The notes beneath the pieces were generated by a model that was not told the DNA's origin, did not search any database, and saw only the letters and a list, made by a program, of their open reading frames with translations. This document shows, in pieces, positions 1 to 7,583 of a stretch of DNA of 17,196 nt. Every line of letters starts with the position of its first letter. Position 1 is the stretch's first letter. The position numbers and the translations under genes were made by a program. Source of the DNA: Mobilitalea sp. (GTDB taxonomy: Bacteria; Bacillota_A; Clostridia; Lachnospirales; Lachnospiraceae); assembly GCA_029974875.1 (NCBI GenBank), contig JARKQP010000613.1:1-17196 (forward strand), read 5' to 3'.

Positions 1-723
1 TTGCTGAAGGTGGAAGATTTATCATCGTTGACTCCTGCTTTTTGTGGGGTTAATTTTGATTTACATAAAGGAGAAATACTGGGAATCTCAGGCCTCGTAG
101 GCTCAAAAAGGACGGAGGTGCTGGAAACCTTATTCGGAATCCGTACAAAGGGACAGGGACGGCTTGTCCTGCATGGAAAAACCATTGATAACAGTACCCC
201 TGTGAAGGCAATGAAAAACAGATTTGCCCTGCTTACGGAGGAAAGAAGGGTGGACGGTATCTTTGGAGAGCTGAGCGTGGCCTTTAATATGATTATTACG
301 AATCTCGGCCGGTATACCAGGCATGGCTTGTTAAGAAATACCCTGATCGATGAAAGGGTAGGCTATATGGTTAAAACACTGAATGTCAAAACCTCCTCAA
401 TCAAGAACAAAATAGGCAATCTTTCCGGAGGAAACCAGCAAAAGGTTATTCTTGGAAGGTGGCTGCTGACGGATCCGGAGGTTCTGCTTTTGGATGAACC
501 GACCAGGGGCATTGATGTCGGAGCTAAATATGAAATCTATCAGCTGATGAACCAACTGGCCGCCGAAGGAAAAGGAATCATTGTTGTAAGCTCGGAAATG
601 CCGGAGCTTCTGGGAATATGTGACCGGATCCTGGTAATGAGCAACGGGCAGCAGTCCGGCATCTTTAATGCCAAAGACGTAACCCAGGTACAGATTATGG
701 AGGCATCTGCAAAATACATTTAA
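1..723 (+). CDS. mglA: Sugar ABC transporter ATP-binding protein, MglA type, C-terminal half (5' end outside window)
   Basis: This is the second nucleotide-binding domain of a tandem sugar ABC ATPase of the MglA/RbsA/XylG class, which powers monosaccharide import at the inner face of the membrane. The visible 240 residues compare with about 500 for the family, so the gene starts upstream and the TTG at position 1 is probably an internal codon. The Walker A region is degenerate (GLVGSKRTE, about residues 31-39), as is normal for the second domain of MglA. The signature LSGGNQQKV is at 141-149 and Walker B LLLDEP at 162-167, followed by TRGIDVGAK, the typical sugar-ATPase D-loop. The H-loop position carries SSEMPE, also usual for this class. 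It is followed 51 bp later by its permease. The galactose/glucose/galactoside assignment rests on the MglC-like neighbour and the GH42 and GH3 genes downstream. Confidence 0.93.
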   Translation: MLKVEDLSSLTPAFCGVNFDLHKGEILGISGLVGSKRTEVLETLFGIRTKGQGRLVLHGKTIDNSTPVKAMKNRFALLTEERRVDGIFGELSVAFNMIITNLGRYTRHGLLRNTLIDERVGYMVKTLNVKTSSIKNKIGNLSGGNQQKVILGRWLLTDPEVLLLDEPTRGIDVGAKYEIYQLMNQLAAEGKGIIVVSSEMPELLGICDRILVMSNGQQSGIFNAKDVTQVQIMEASAKYI

Positions 724-774
724 CGGCTGGGAGCCATCTTGCAGCCCAGGCTGTAAGAGCAGAATGGAGAGTAT

Positions 775-1806
775 ATGAATAAAATAAAAAGCATATTTCA
801 TGAGAAGGCATTGCTTCGGCAGCTTTTGGTTGAAAAAGTAATTTATATCGTGCTAATCGCATTATTTATCATCGTTGTCATTATTGAACCTAAGTTTTTA
901 TCCTTTACTAATTTTAAGAACATTTTCGCACAGTCGGCAACCCGGATCATCATTGCGTTGGCAGCCGGTATGGTGCTGATCGTCAGGGGCTGTGATCTGT
1001 CCACAGGACGTATGATCGGCCTGGCAGCCGTAATATCTGCTTCACTGATGCAGCAGGCAGGCTATGTCTACCGGATGTATCCGAAGCTTCAGGAGCTGCC
1101 CATTATCGTTCCCCTCCTGGTAGTTATTGTGATTTGTGCGGTTCTGGGAGCTGTTACGGGTATTACGGTAGCGGTGCTCAGGGTTCCGCCCATTATAGCG
1201 ACGCTTGCCATGCAGCTGATCCTGTACGGAGCCTCCTCCATTTATTTTGACCGCCCCCCTTACGGAGCGCAGCCCATCGGAGGATTATCCAAGGATATCA
1301 TCAAGATAGGAACGGGCTATATTAAGCTTGGTAAGATTGAGATTCCCTATCTGATCCTGATCGCCATAGTGATCTGCATCCTGACCTGGATCATATGGAA
1401 TAAGACCAGGTTCGGTAAATATATGTATGCCATCGGAGGAAATCCGGAGGCAGCAAAGGTCTCCGGTGTCAATGTTGTACGCACCCAGGTCATTGTTTAT
1501 TCTGCGGCTGCGGTGCTATATGCGATTGCCGCGGTGCTTGAGGTGGGAAGAATCGGAAGTGCCTCCAACACCACCGGTAACGGCTACGAAATGGACGCAA
1601 TTGCTGCCTGCGTAGTAGGCGGGGTATCCATGTCCGGCGGTATCGGAAGTGTGGGAGGAATCGTAACCGGTGTTTTGATCTTTACGGTAATCAATTATGG
1701 GCTGGCCTTTATCGGAGTGAATATGTACTGGCAGTATATCGTAAAGGGATTAATTATCGCCCTTGCCGTAATTATCGACATGAGAAAATATGCAAAGAGA
1801 AAATAA
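775..1806 (+). CDS. mglC: Sugar ABC transporter permease, MglC type
   Basis: A 343-residue membrane protein of the BPD_transp_2 (MglC/RbsC) family that forms the sugar channel with the ATPase encoded just upstream. The sequence is mostly hydrophobic with roughly eight to ten membrane segments. The first covers about residues 20-40. The family pattern GMVLIVRGCDLSTGRMIGL follows at about 61-80; in this family that position usually reads as a GIDLSVG-like motif. A Gly-rich loop near residues 275-300 (ACVVGGVSMSGGIGSVGG) is the conserved EAA-like coupling region of this family. The length matches E. coli MglC (about 336). The ATG at 775 has GGAGA a few bases upstream. The glycosidase genes follow in the same direction with short gaps, so it is co-transcribed with them. 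The substrate is inferred from context, and ribose or another hexose is possible. Confidence 0.92.
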   Translation: MNKIKSIFHEKALLRQLLVEKVIYIVLIALFIIVVIIEPKFLSFTNFKNIFAQSATRIIIALAAGMVLIVRGCDLSTGRMIGLAAVISASLMQQAGYVYRMYPKLQELPIIVPLLVVIVICAVLGAVTGITVAVLRVPPIIATLAMQLILYGASSIYFDRPPYGAQPIGGLSKDIIKIGTGYIKLGKIEIPYLILIAIVICILTWIIWNKTRFGKYMYAIGGNPEAAKVSGVNVVRTQVIVYSAAAVLYAIAAVLEVGRIGSASNTTGNGYEMDAIAACVVGGVSMSGGIGSVGGIVTGVLIFTVINYGLAFIGVNMYWQYIVKGLIIALAVIIDMRKYAKRK

Positions 1807-1844
1807 TACCCTGAAACCAATAGGAAGGAAAGAGGAGCGAATCT

Positions 1845-3914
1845 ATGCGGGAAACAGTAAAGAAAACCAGATTAACAGAAAATTGCAGCAAGCAGACGAT
1901 CCGGCATTATGTGGAAGAATTACTTCCACAGCTGACCGTGGAAGAAAAGGTAGGAATTATGTCGGGCCAGGTAACGGAGCAGAAGCTCTTGGATGATTTG
2001 TTCCTGATTGAGCATTATAATGTAAAACCGTATCCGACGATGGCGGTGGACCGGCTTGGGATACCTAATGTACGCTTTGTGGACGGGCCGAGAGGAGTTG
2101 TTTCAGGCTCCGCTACCTGCTTTCCGGTATCCATGGCCAGGGGAGCAACCTTTGACCGGGAGCTTGAGGAGGAGATCGGAAAGGTAATTGGGGCAGAGGT
2201 CAGGGCCCAAGGAGGAAATTATTTCGGAGGGGTCTGCATCAATCTTCCCCGTAACCCCAGATGGGGACGTGCGCAGGAATGCTACGGCGAGGACCAGTAT
2301 CATCTCGGTGAAATGGGTGCTGCCCTTACAAGAGGTGTACAGAGCCAGAATGTTATGGCCTGCATCAAGCATTTTGCCATGAACAGCATTGAAAATGCCC
2401 GCTTTAAAGCGGATGTCCATGCAGATAAACGTACCCTGCATGAGGTTTATCTGCCGCATTTCAAGCGCTGCATTGAAGAGGGCGCAGCATCCGTCATGGG
2501 AGCATATAATATGGTTTATGGAGAGCAGGCCAGTGAGAGCAAGCTTCTGCTAAGGGATATTCTCCGGGATAAATGGGGCTTTGAGGGCTTCACCTTATCC
2601 GACTTTTTATGGGCCGTTAAGGATGCGGTGAAAGCGGTAAAGAATGGAATGAATATAGAGATGCCCTGCTTCTGCCACTATCATGGGGAGCTTCCTAAGG
2701 CTCTTGAGGAAGGAAGAATCACCATGGAGGACATGGATGAAGCCGTAGGCTATATCTTAAGGACGGTCTTCTATTATGAGACCAGAAAAGATCCCCGTAA
2801 ATATACCCAGGAAATCCTTGCCTGCCCCGGGCATATCCAGGTGGCGAGACGGGCTGCGGAGGAATCCATGGTACTGCTTAAGAATGAGGGAAATATCCTT
2901 CCCCTTGATAAGGGGAAGACGGACAAAATCCTTGTCCTTGGTGTTCTTGGCGATACTGAGAATATTGGTGACCATGGCTCCAGTAAGGTTCATCCCTATT
3001 ATACCGTCACTCCGCTGCGCGGTCTGATGAAGAAGATGCCTAGTGCACAGATTCTTTATAATGACGGAACCAATCTGAAGCGCGCGAAGGAGCTGGCGGC
3101 TGATGCGGATGCTGTTATAGTTGTTGTGGGCTATATCCACAGCGATGAAGGGGAATATTTGTCTGACCGCAGCGATATTGCAGAGGTCGGAGGGGACAGA
3201 AGCTCCATGAGGCTGCACCGCAGGGACATTGACCTGATTCAGGGAATCCAGGGAATTAATAAGAATACGGTAGTGTCCATCGTAGGCAGCAGCGCGATTT
3301 TGATTGATGAGTGGGAGCCTTCCGTTCCTGCTATCATTTTCTCCTTCTACAGTGGGATGGAAGGGGGCAATGCACTGGCGGATATTCTGTTTGGGGATGT
3401 ATGCCCCAGTGGAAAGCTTCCTTATACCGTTGCTATGTCCGAAGAGGATTATCCTTTCTTTGATCCTGACTGTACCTATGCGGAATATGAATATTATCAC
3501 GGCTACTGTAAGATGGAGAAGGAAGGGCGCAAGGTACTCTATCCCTTTGGCTACGGGCTGTCTTATACAAGCTTTGATATCAGTGCACCGGAGGCTCAGG
3601 TATTCGGCCATAGGGCAAAAATCACAGTCAGGGTGAAGAATACAGGAAATGTCAAGGGAGCAGAGATCCTGCAGCTCTATGTGGGCTGTGAGGGAAGTGC
3701 GGTTGACCGTCCGGCGAAGGTGCTTAAGGATTTCGCAAGGGTAACCCTGGAGCCGGGGGAAGAGAAGCTGGTCAGCCTTTCCGTATCCAAAGCGGAAATG
3801 GCATATTTTAATGAGGAGAAGGATGCCTTTGAAGAAGAGGATATCACTTATATCGCATATACCGGTAATTGCAGCGATGCCAATGTATTGAAGCAGATCA
3901 GGTTCAGATATTAG
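1845..3914 (+). CDS. Glycoside hydrolase family 3 beta-glucosidase
   Basis: A 689-residue GH3 enzyme with no signal peptide, so it acts in the cytoplasm on imported beta-linked oligosaccharides. The N-terminal TIM barrel (about 25-300) contains the substrate-binding KHF motif (K175-H176) and the predicted catalytic nucleophile Asp253 in GFTLSDF. The alpha/beta sandwich domain (about 330-560) carries DEGEYLSDRSD, the usual place of the GH3 acid/base glutamate. The C-terminal fibronectin III-like domain (about 590-680) shows VKNTGNVKGAEILQLYV and the RPAKVLKDF signature. The ATG at 1845 follows GAGGAG with good spacing, 38 bp after mglC, so it belongs to the same operon. GH3 covers beta-glucosidases, xylosidases and related enzymes; the SDF version and overall architecture favour a broad beta-glucosidase, but the exact sugar cannot be read from sequence. 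Confidence 0.93.
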   Translation: MRETVKKTRLTENCSKQTIRHYVEELLPQLTVEEKVGIMSGQVTEQKLLDDLFLIEHYNVKPYPTMAVDRLGIPNVRFVDGPRGVVSGSATCFPVSMARGATFDRELEEEIGKVIGAEVRAQGGNYFGGVCINLPRNPRWGRAQECYGEDQYHLGEMGAALTRGVQSQNVMACIKHFAMNSIENARFKADVHADKRTLHEVYLPHFKRCIEEGAASVMGAYNMVYGEQASESKLLLRDILRDKWGFEGFTLSDFLWAVKDAVKAVKNGMNIEMPCFCHYHGELPKALEEGRITMEDMDEAVGYILRTVFYYETRKDPRKYTQEILACPGHIQVARRAAEESMVLLKNEGNILPLDKGKTDKILVLGVLGDTENIGDHGSSKVHPYYTVTPLRGLMKKMPSAQILYNDGTNLKRAKELAADADAVIVVVGYIHSDEGEYLSDRSDIAEVGGDRSSMRLHRRDIDLIQGIQGINKNTVVSIVGSSAILIDEWEPSVPAIIFSFYSGMEGGNALADILFGDVCPSGKLPYTVAMSEEDYPFFDPDCTYAEYEYYHGYCKMEKEGRKVLYPFGYGLSYTSFDISAPEAQVFGHRAKITVRVKNTGNVKGAEILQLYVGCEGSAVDRPAKVLKDFARVTLEPGEEKLVSLSVSKAEMAYFNEEKDAFEEEDITYIAYTGNCSDANVLKQIRFRY

Positions 3915-3986
3915 TAATCCTCACCCGCAGCATTATCATTTGTGGGTTCTGAAGGTAAACAGGCTGTAAGGGGAAGAGGTTAAAAG

Positions 3987-3999
3987 GCCGCTAAGCGGC
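3987..3999 (+). promoter_or_regulatory. Small GC hairpin just before the GH42 ribosome site
   Basis: GCCGC TAA GCGGC forms a perfect 5-bp stem with a 3-base loop. It ends five bases before the GGGAGGT ribosome site (4004-4010) of the GH42 gene. It has no T-run, so it is not a classical terminator; it may mark an RNA-processing or stability point inside the operon. Function is inferred. Confidence 0.35.
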
Positions 4000-4017
4000 A
4001 GCAGGGAGGTAAATGAT

Positions 4018-6021
4018 ATGAGAATCGGAGCGGATTATTATCCGGAGCATTGGGACAGGGAAAGATGGCAAACGGATGCCGAAATGATGGTGAAAGCGAA
4101 TATCAAGCTAATCCGTCTGGGTGAATTTGCCTGGAGCCTCTACGAGCCGGAGGAAGGGAAATTTGAATTTGCCTGGATGGATGATGCCCTGGATTTCTTT
4201 CACCGGTATGGGATTAAGATCGTTCTCTGCACCCCTTCGGCAACCCCGCCAAAGTGGATGACAGATCGATATCCTGAGATATACCAGGACGATATCCATG
4301 GCAATCCCAAGATATTCGGAACAAGAAAGCATTATTGCTTTAACAGTAAGCTATACAGGGAAAAGACAAGGCTTCTGGTAGAGAAAATTGTTGCCCGGTA
4401 TGCAGGGCATCCGGCTTTGGAAGCCTGGCAGATTGATAACGAGTTAGGCTGGGCGAATACGACCAGATGCTATTGCTCCAAATGCGCGGAGCAATTTGGT
4501 AGCTGGTTATCAAAAAGATACATAACCATCGACCGGCTGAACAAGAAGTATGGCACTGTGTTCTGGAGCCAGATTTATAACAGCTTTGATGAGGTAATCA
4601 TTCCAAAGGCAGGAGCCTGCTATGATACCTGCCGTGACACCCAGGGACAGAATCCGGCGCTGCTTCTGGATTATTATAGGTTCTCCAGTGATTCCGTCAT
4701 CAGCTTTGCACAAGAGTCAGCAAAGATCATAAGAAAATACAGCGACAAGCCTATCACGACCAATATGCTGGATGCCTCCGTTAATTCCGGCACAGGAATT
4801 GATTATTTCAAATTATCGGAGCAGCTTGATTTTGTAAGCTGGGATAATTACATCGAGTTCCAATGGGGAATTGCGGAAGCTGCAGCTGTATCCAAGGATC
4901 ATGCGTTGATGAGAAGCTATAAGAAGCAGGCCTTTTGGGTCATGGAGCAACAGAGCGGTCCCTGCGGCTGGAGTAAGATGGGACCTTCCCCGACTCCCGG
5001 AAAGCTTCGGCTTTGGACCTACCAGGCGGTGGCCCAGGGAGCGGATACCGTTGTTTACTTCCGATGGAGAGCCTGCCCCTTTGGCACCGAAGAATACTGG
5101 CACGGAATTTTGAACCATGACGGGAAACCAGGCCGCAGATATGAGGAAATTGTCAGGGTAGGCCAGGAGATGGAGCTGCTCAGCAAAAGCTACCAGACTC
5201 TGTGCCCCGTTGCAAGGGTTGCCATCATCAAATCCTTTGACAGCGAATGGAGTCATTCCATTCATAAGCATGTGGAGAATTTTGATTATGACAGGCTCCT
5301 GCTCAGCTATTACAGGCCTTTTTATGAAATGGGGCTTCCGGTGGATTTTGTTACACCGGAGGAAGACTTATCGGCGTATTCCCTGGTGCTGGCACCGGCG
5401 CTGCTGATGTTAAGTGGGCAGGGGAAGGAGAAGCTTGAGGAATATGTGGCAGGAGGAGGAACCCTGCTCACAACCTTCCGCAGCGGAATCAAGGATGATA
5501 ACAATAATATGAGGATGGAGACAGTTCCGGGAATCCTAAGAGAGCTCACCGGCGTTGAAGTCCACGATTATGATCCCCAGTTTAAGAAGGAGACCAAAGT
5601 ATCAACGGTATTCGGTAAAGGAAAGGCCGGACTTTGGTGTGATATTGTGACTCCGGTTACGGCAAAAGAGCTGGGGATCTATACCGAAGATTATTATTCC
5701 GGACAGCCCTGCTTTACTGAGAACCGGTACGGGAAGGGAAGGGTATACTATCTGGGCTGTGACCTGGAGGAAGAGGCGATGCTCCGGCTGGCCCGGTATC
5801 TGGGGAAAAAGGCAGAGCTGCCGTTGAACCTGTACGCGTTGCAGGGAGTGGAGACAGTGGAGGCTTCGGACGGCACGAATACGGCATATTTTCTGATGAA
5901 CCAGAATGATTATCCGGCAGTAGTTCCTCTGGATAAGGAATATGAGGAAATGCTCTCCGGCCAGAAGGTGAAGGATACGGTCAAGCTGGAGCCATATGGA
6001 GTACTTGTACTAAGACCTTAA
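4018..6021 (+). CDS. Glycoside hydrolase family 42 beta-galactosidase
   Basis: A 667-residue cytoplasmic GH42 enzyme that releases terminal beta-galactose from lactose-like, galacto-oligosaccharide or plant galactoside substrates. The N-terminal MRIGADYYPEHW and RLGEFAWSLYEP are family hallmarks. The acid/base is Glu142 in the IDNELGW motif and the nucleophile is Glu310 in FWVMEQQSGP; these match E141 and E312 of the Thermus A4 enzyme within two residues. Four cysteines (C107, C151, C153, C156; pattern CYCSKC) match the structural zinc site of that enzyme. The barrel spans about 1-390, the trimerisation domain about 395-600, and a short beta domain ends at YGVLVLRP. The ATG at 4018 has GGGAGGT seven bases upstream. 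It is the last gene of the mgl operon and is followed by a strong terminator. The Mgl importer plus this enzyme suggests galactoside uptake and hydrolysis. Confidence 0.95.
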   Translation: MRIGADYYPEHWDRERWQTDAEMMVKANIKLIRLGEFAWSLYEPEEGKFEFAWMDDALDFFHRYGIKIVLCTPSATPPKWMTDRYPEIYQDDIHGNPKIFGTRKHYCFNSKLYREKTRLLVEKIVARYAGHPALEAWQIDNELGWANTTRCYCSKCAEQFGSWLSKRYITIDRLNKKYGTVFWSQIYNSFDEVIIPKAGACYDTCRDTQGQNPALLLDYYRFSSDSVISFAQESAKIIRKYSDKPITTNMLDASVNSGTGIDYFKLSEQLDFVSWDNYIEFQWGIAEAAAVSKDHALMRSYKKQAFWVMEQQSGPCGWSKMGPSPTPGKLRLWTYQAVAQGADTVVYFRWRACPFGTEEYWHGILNHDGKPGRRYEEIVRVGQEMELLSKSYQTLCPVARVAIIKSFDSEWSHSIHKHVENFDYDRLLLSYYRPFYEMGLPVDFVTPEEDLSAYSLVLAPALLMLSGQGKEKLEEYVAGGGTLLTTFRSGIKDDNNNMRMETVPGILRELTGVEVHDYDPQFKKETKVSTVFGKGKAGLWCDIVTPVTAKELGIYTEDYYSGQPCFTENRYGKGRVYYLGCDLEEEAMLRLARYLGKKAELPLNLYALQGVETVEASDGTNTAYFLMNQNDYPAVVPLDKEYEEMLSGQKVKDTVKLEPYGVLVLRP

Positions 6022-6049
6022 AAAATAATTTTGCATTGGAAGCCATATA

Positions 6050-6108
6050 GGAAATCAAAAGTTTTTATGAAATTTGAGTAAAAACTATTGATTTCCTTTG
6101 GTTTTTTT
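6050..6108 (+). terminator. Strong rho-independent terminator of the mgl-GH3-GH42 operon
   Basis: The 18-base left arm (6050-6067) pairs with the right arm (6079-6096) with a single mismatch around an 11-base loop. The stem is followed at once by TTTGGTTTTTTT (6097-6108). It lies 29 bp past the GH42 stop codon. The right arm also contains the -35 box of the next gene. Confidence 0.85.
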
Positions 6109-6117
6109 GGTTATACT
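6088..6117 (+). promoter_or_regulatory. Sigma-A promoter of the ATPase gene
   Basis: TTGATT (6088-6093) and TATACT (6112-6117) are separated by 18 bp. The expected transcript start, near 6124, falls at the AAAGGAGG ribosome site (6124-6132), so the leader is very short. The -35 box sits inside the right arm of the preceding terminator. Confidence 0.6.
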
Positions 6118-6138
6118 CCTTATAAAGGAGGCGATATT

Positions 6139-7338
6139 ATGATCATTAGACCGCAATATATGGATGCACTGAAAAAATACCGAGATGTTCCGCTTGTAAA
6201 GATACTTGCGGGAATTCGCCGCTGCGGTAAATCTACTATTTTGGAAATGTTACAGGATGACCTTTTGAAAAACGGAGTCACCGCAGACCATATCATCAGC
6301 ATGCGTTATACCTCAGAGGATTTTGATGATGGCATGACTGATAAGGAGATGTATAAAGGTATAAAAGAACAAATGACTGACGATGAGCGTTATTACCTTT
6401 TACTGGATGAGGTACAGGAAATAACTGGGTGGGAAAAGGCAGTTAACAGCCTGCTTGAAAATTTCAAGACGGACATCTATGTTACCGGGTCAAATTCAAA
6501 GCTGATGTCAAGCGAAATTTCTACCTATTTAACGGGCAGATATATTTCCATCCCTGTGTTTACATTGTCCTTTGCCGAGTATTTGGACTTCAAGAAAAAG
6601 AGTGAATTATCAAAAAAGGAGCTTTTGAACGAATACCTGCGTATGGGAGGCTTTCCGATTGTGGCTGCCGGCAGCTTTGACGAAAGCTCCTCATATCAGA
6701 TTGTGGAGGGTATCTATAATTCCGTTATCACAAACGATATCACCAAACGGCATAACATCACGAACTTTGATTTGTTCAACCGTGTTGTAAAATATGTAGT
6801 TGAGAATGTCGGCAAAACCTTTTCTGCAAATGCAATCGTGAAGTTCTTAAAAAGCGAAGGGCGCTCCCTATCCGTTGAAGCCGTGTATAACTATCTACAA
6901 TGGCTGGAGAAAGCTTTTGTAATCTATCGCTGTCAGCGATACGATTTGCAGGGCAAGTCCGTATTAAAAACCCAGGAAAAATTCTATCTTGCGGATGCCT
7001 CCCTCAAATACTGTATCATGGGCTTCAACCCGAAATCCATAGCTGCAATGCTTGAAAATATTGTTTACTTTGAGCTTCGGAGAAGGGGCTACGAGGTGTA
7101 TATCGGTAAAAACGAAACAAAAGAGGTGGATTTCGTAGCGGTGCGGCGGGATGAGCGCATTTATATCCAGGTGTGCCGCAAGCTGCCGGAGGAATCGGAC
7201 AGAGAGCTTGCAAATCTTCTCGAAATAAAAGATCATTATCCCAAGTATGTTGTAACGCTGGACGAATTTGCCGCAGGCAATGTCAATGGCGTAAAGATGG
7301 TTCACTTGGCAGGTTTTCTGCTCAGTAACGAGTATTGA
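6139..7338 (+). CDS. AAA family ATPase with DUF4143 domain
   Basis: A 399-residue protein of the AAA_14/DUF4143 family of stand-alone ATPases, which are common in anaerobes and archaea and have no firmly established role. Walker A is GIRRCGKST (residues 25-33) and Walker B is YYLLLDEVQ (85-93). The DUF4143 region covers roughly 200-370. It ends in a degenerate restriction-nuclease-like fold with EVDFV (329-333) and YIQVC (342-346), where the catalytic E-x-K has become Q-V-C, as is common in this family, so nuclease activity is unlikely. The ATG at 6139 follows AAAGGAGG with 6-bp spacing. A longer reading from a TTG at 6088 would start inside the promoter and is rejected. It appears monocistronic and shows no functional tie to the sugar operon. 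Its 3' end abuts a sulfatase-like remnant, which suggests it arrived by insertion. Confidence 0.88.
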   Translation: MIIRPQYMDALKKYRDVPLVKILAGIRRCGKSTILEMLQDDLLKNGVTADHIISMRYTSEDFDDGMTDKEMYKGIKEQMTDDERYYLLLDEVQEITGWEKAVNSLLENFKTDIYVTGSNSKLMSSEISTYLTGRYISIPVFTLSFAEYLDFKKKSELSKKELLNEYLRMGGFPIVAAGSFDESSSYQIVEGIYNSVITNDITKRHNITNFDLFNRVVKYVVENVGKTFSANAIVKFLKSEGRSLSVEAVYNYLQWLEKAFVIYRCQRYDLQGKSVLKTQEKFYLADASLKYCIMGFNPKSIAAMLENIVYFELRRRGYEVYIGKNETKEVDFVAVRRDERIYIQVCRKLPEESDRELANLLEIKDHYPKYVVTLDEFAAGNVNGVKMVHLAGFLLSNEY

Positions 7339-7496
7339 AATACAGGATCCACGGAATGCTTGATGTGAATAAGGAGGTGGTGGAGGCTTTGATCAAGGAA
7401 TTGGATCAGTGTGTAGAAAGCGGACGATCTACAAGGGACGGAAAACAAAAGAATTATGAGCCGGAGTATCCATGGGTTCAGATTAACTGGAGGTAA
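7335..7496 (+). pseudogene. Probable 3' remnant of a sulfatase gene
   Basis: An open frame of 53 codons reads NKEVVEALIKELDQCVESG, then RSTRDGKQKN, and ends YPWVQINWR before TAA at 7494-7496. A helix followed by (E)SGRST-xxxKQ-N is the usual C-terminus of type I sulfatases, where it commonly reads GRSTPGxxQxND. The frame is closed by TAA at 7326-7328 inside the ATPase gene, and no ribosome site precedes the internal ATG at 7356, so it cannot be expressed as it stands. I infer the tail of a sulfatase gene whose upstream ~90 percent was lost or displaced when the ATPase arrived. A real small protein starting at 7356 is the alternative. The identification comes from recalled family pattern, not an alignment. 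Confidence 0.5.
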
Positions 7497-7528
7497 GAAA
7501 AGGATATCGGAAAGGTGAAACCAAGTGC

Positions 7529-7572
7529 ACTTCAGTCAAAACATACTGTAGTAAGTTTGTTTTGACTGAAGT
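7529..7572. repeat. Perfect 14-bp inverted repeat between convergent genes
   Basis: The arms at 7529-7542 and 7559-7572 are exact reverse complements (ACTTCAGTCAAAAC), with a 16-base spacer. The site lies 12 bp past the flavoprotein stop codon (minus strand) and 33 bp past the sulfatase remnant (plus strand). Neither side has a clear T-run. It could be a two-way terminator or transcript-end stabiliser. The right side can also fold alone as TTGAC TGAA GTCAA. Confidence 0.55.
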
Positions 7573-7583
7573 CAATTTCCATT

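Noticed and set aside
724..774. CTGGG...CCCAG hairpin between mglA and mglC
   Set aside because: Only five base pairs and no T-run. Operon genes continue directly after it, so it is not supported as a terminator.
2757..3611. Long minus-strand open frame inside the GH3 gene
   Set aside because: It is antisense to well-conserved GH3 domains, has no ribosome site or known motifs, and is best explained by codon bias of the real gene.
6088..6138. A longer N-terminus for the ATPase from a TTG at 6088
   Set aside because: The added 17 codons overlap the terminator arm and promoter boxes. The ATG at 6139 has an ideal AAAGGAGG site and begins at the conserved RPQYMDAL start of the family.
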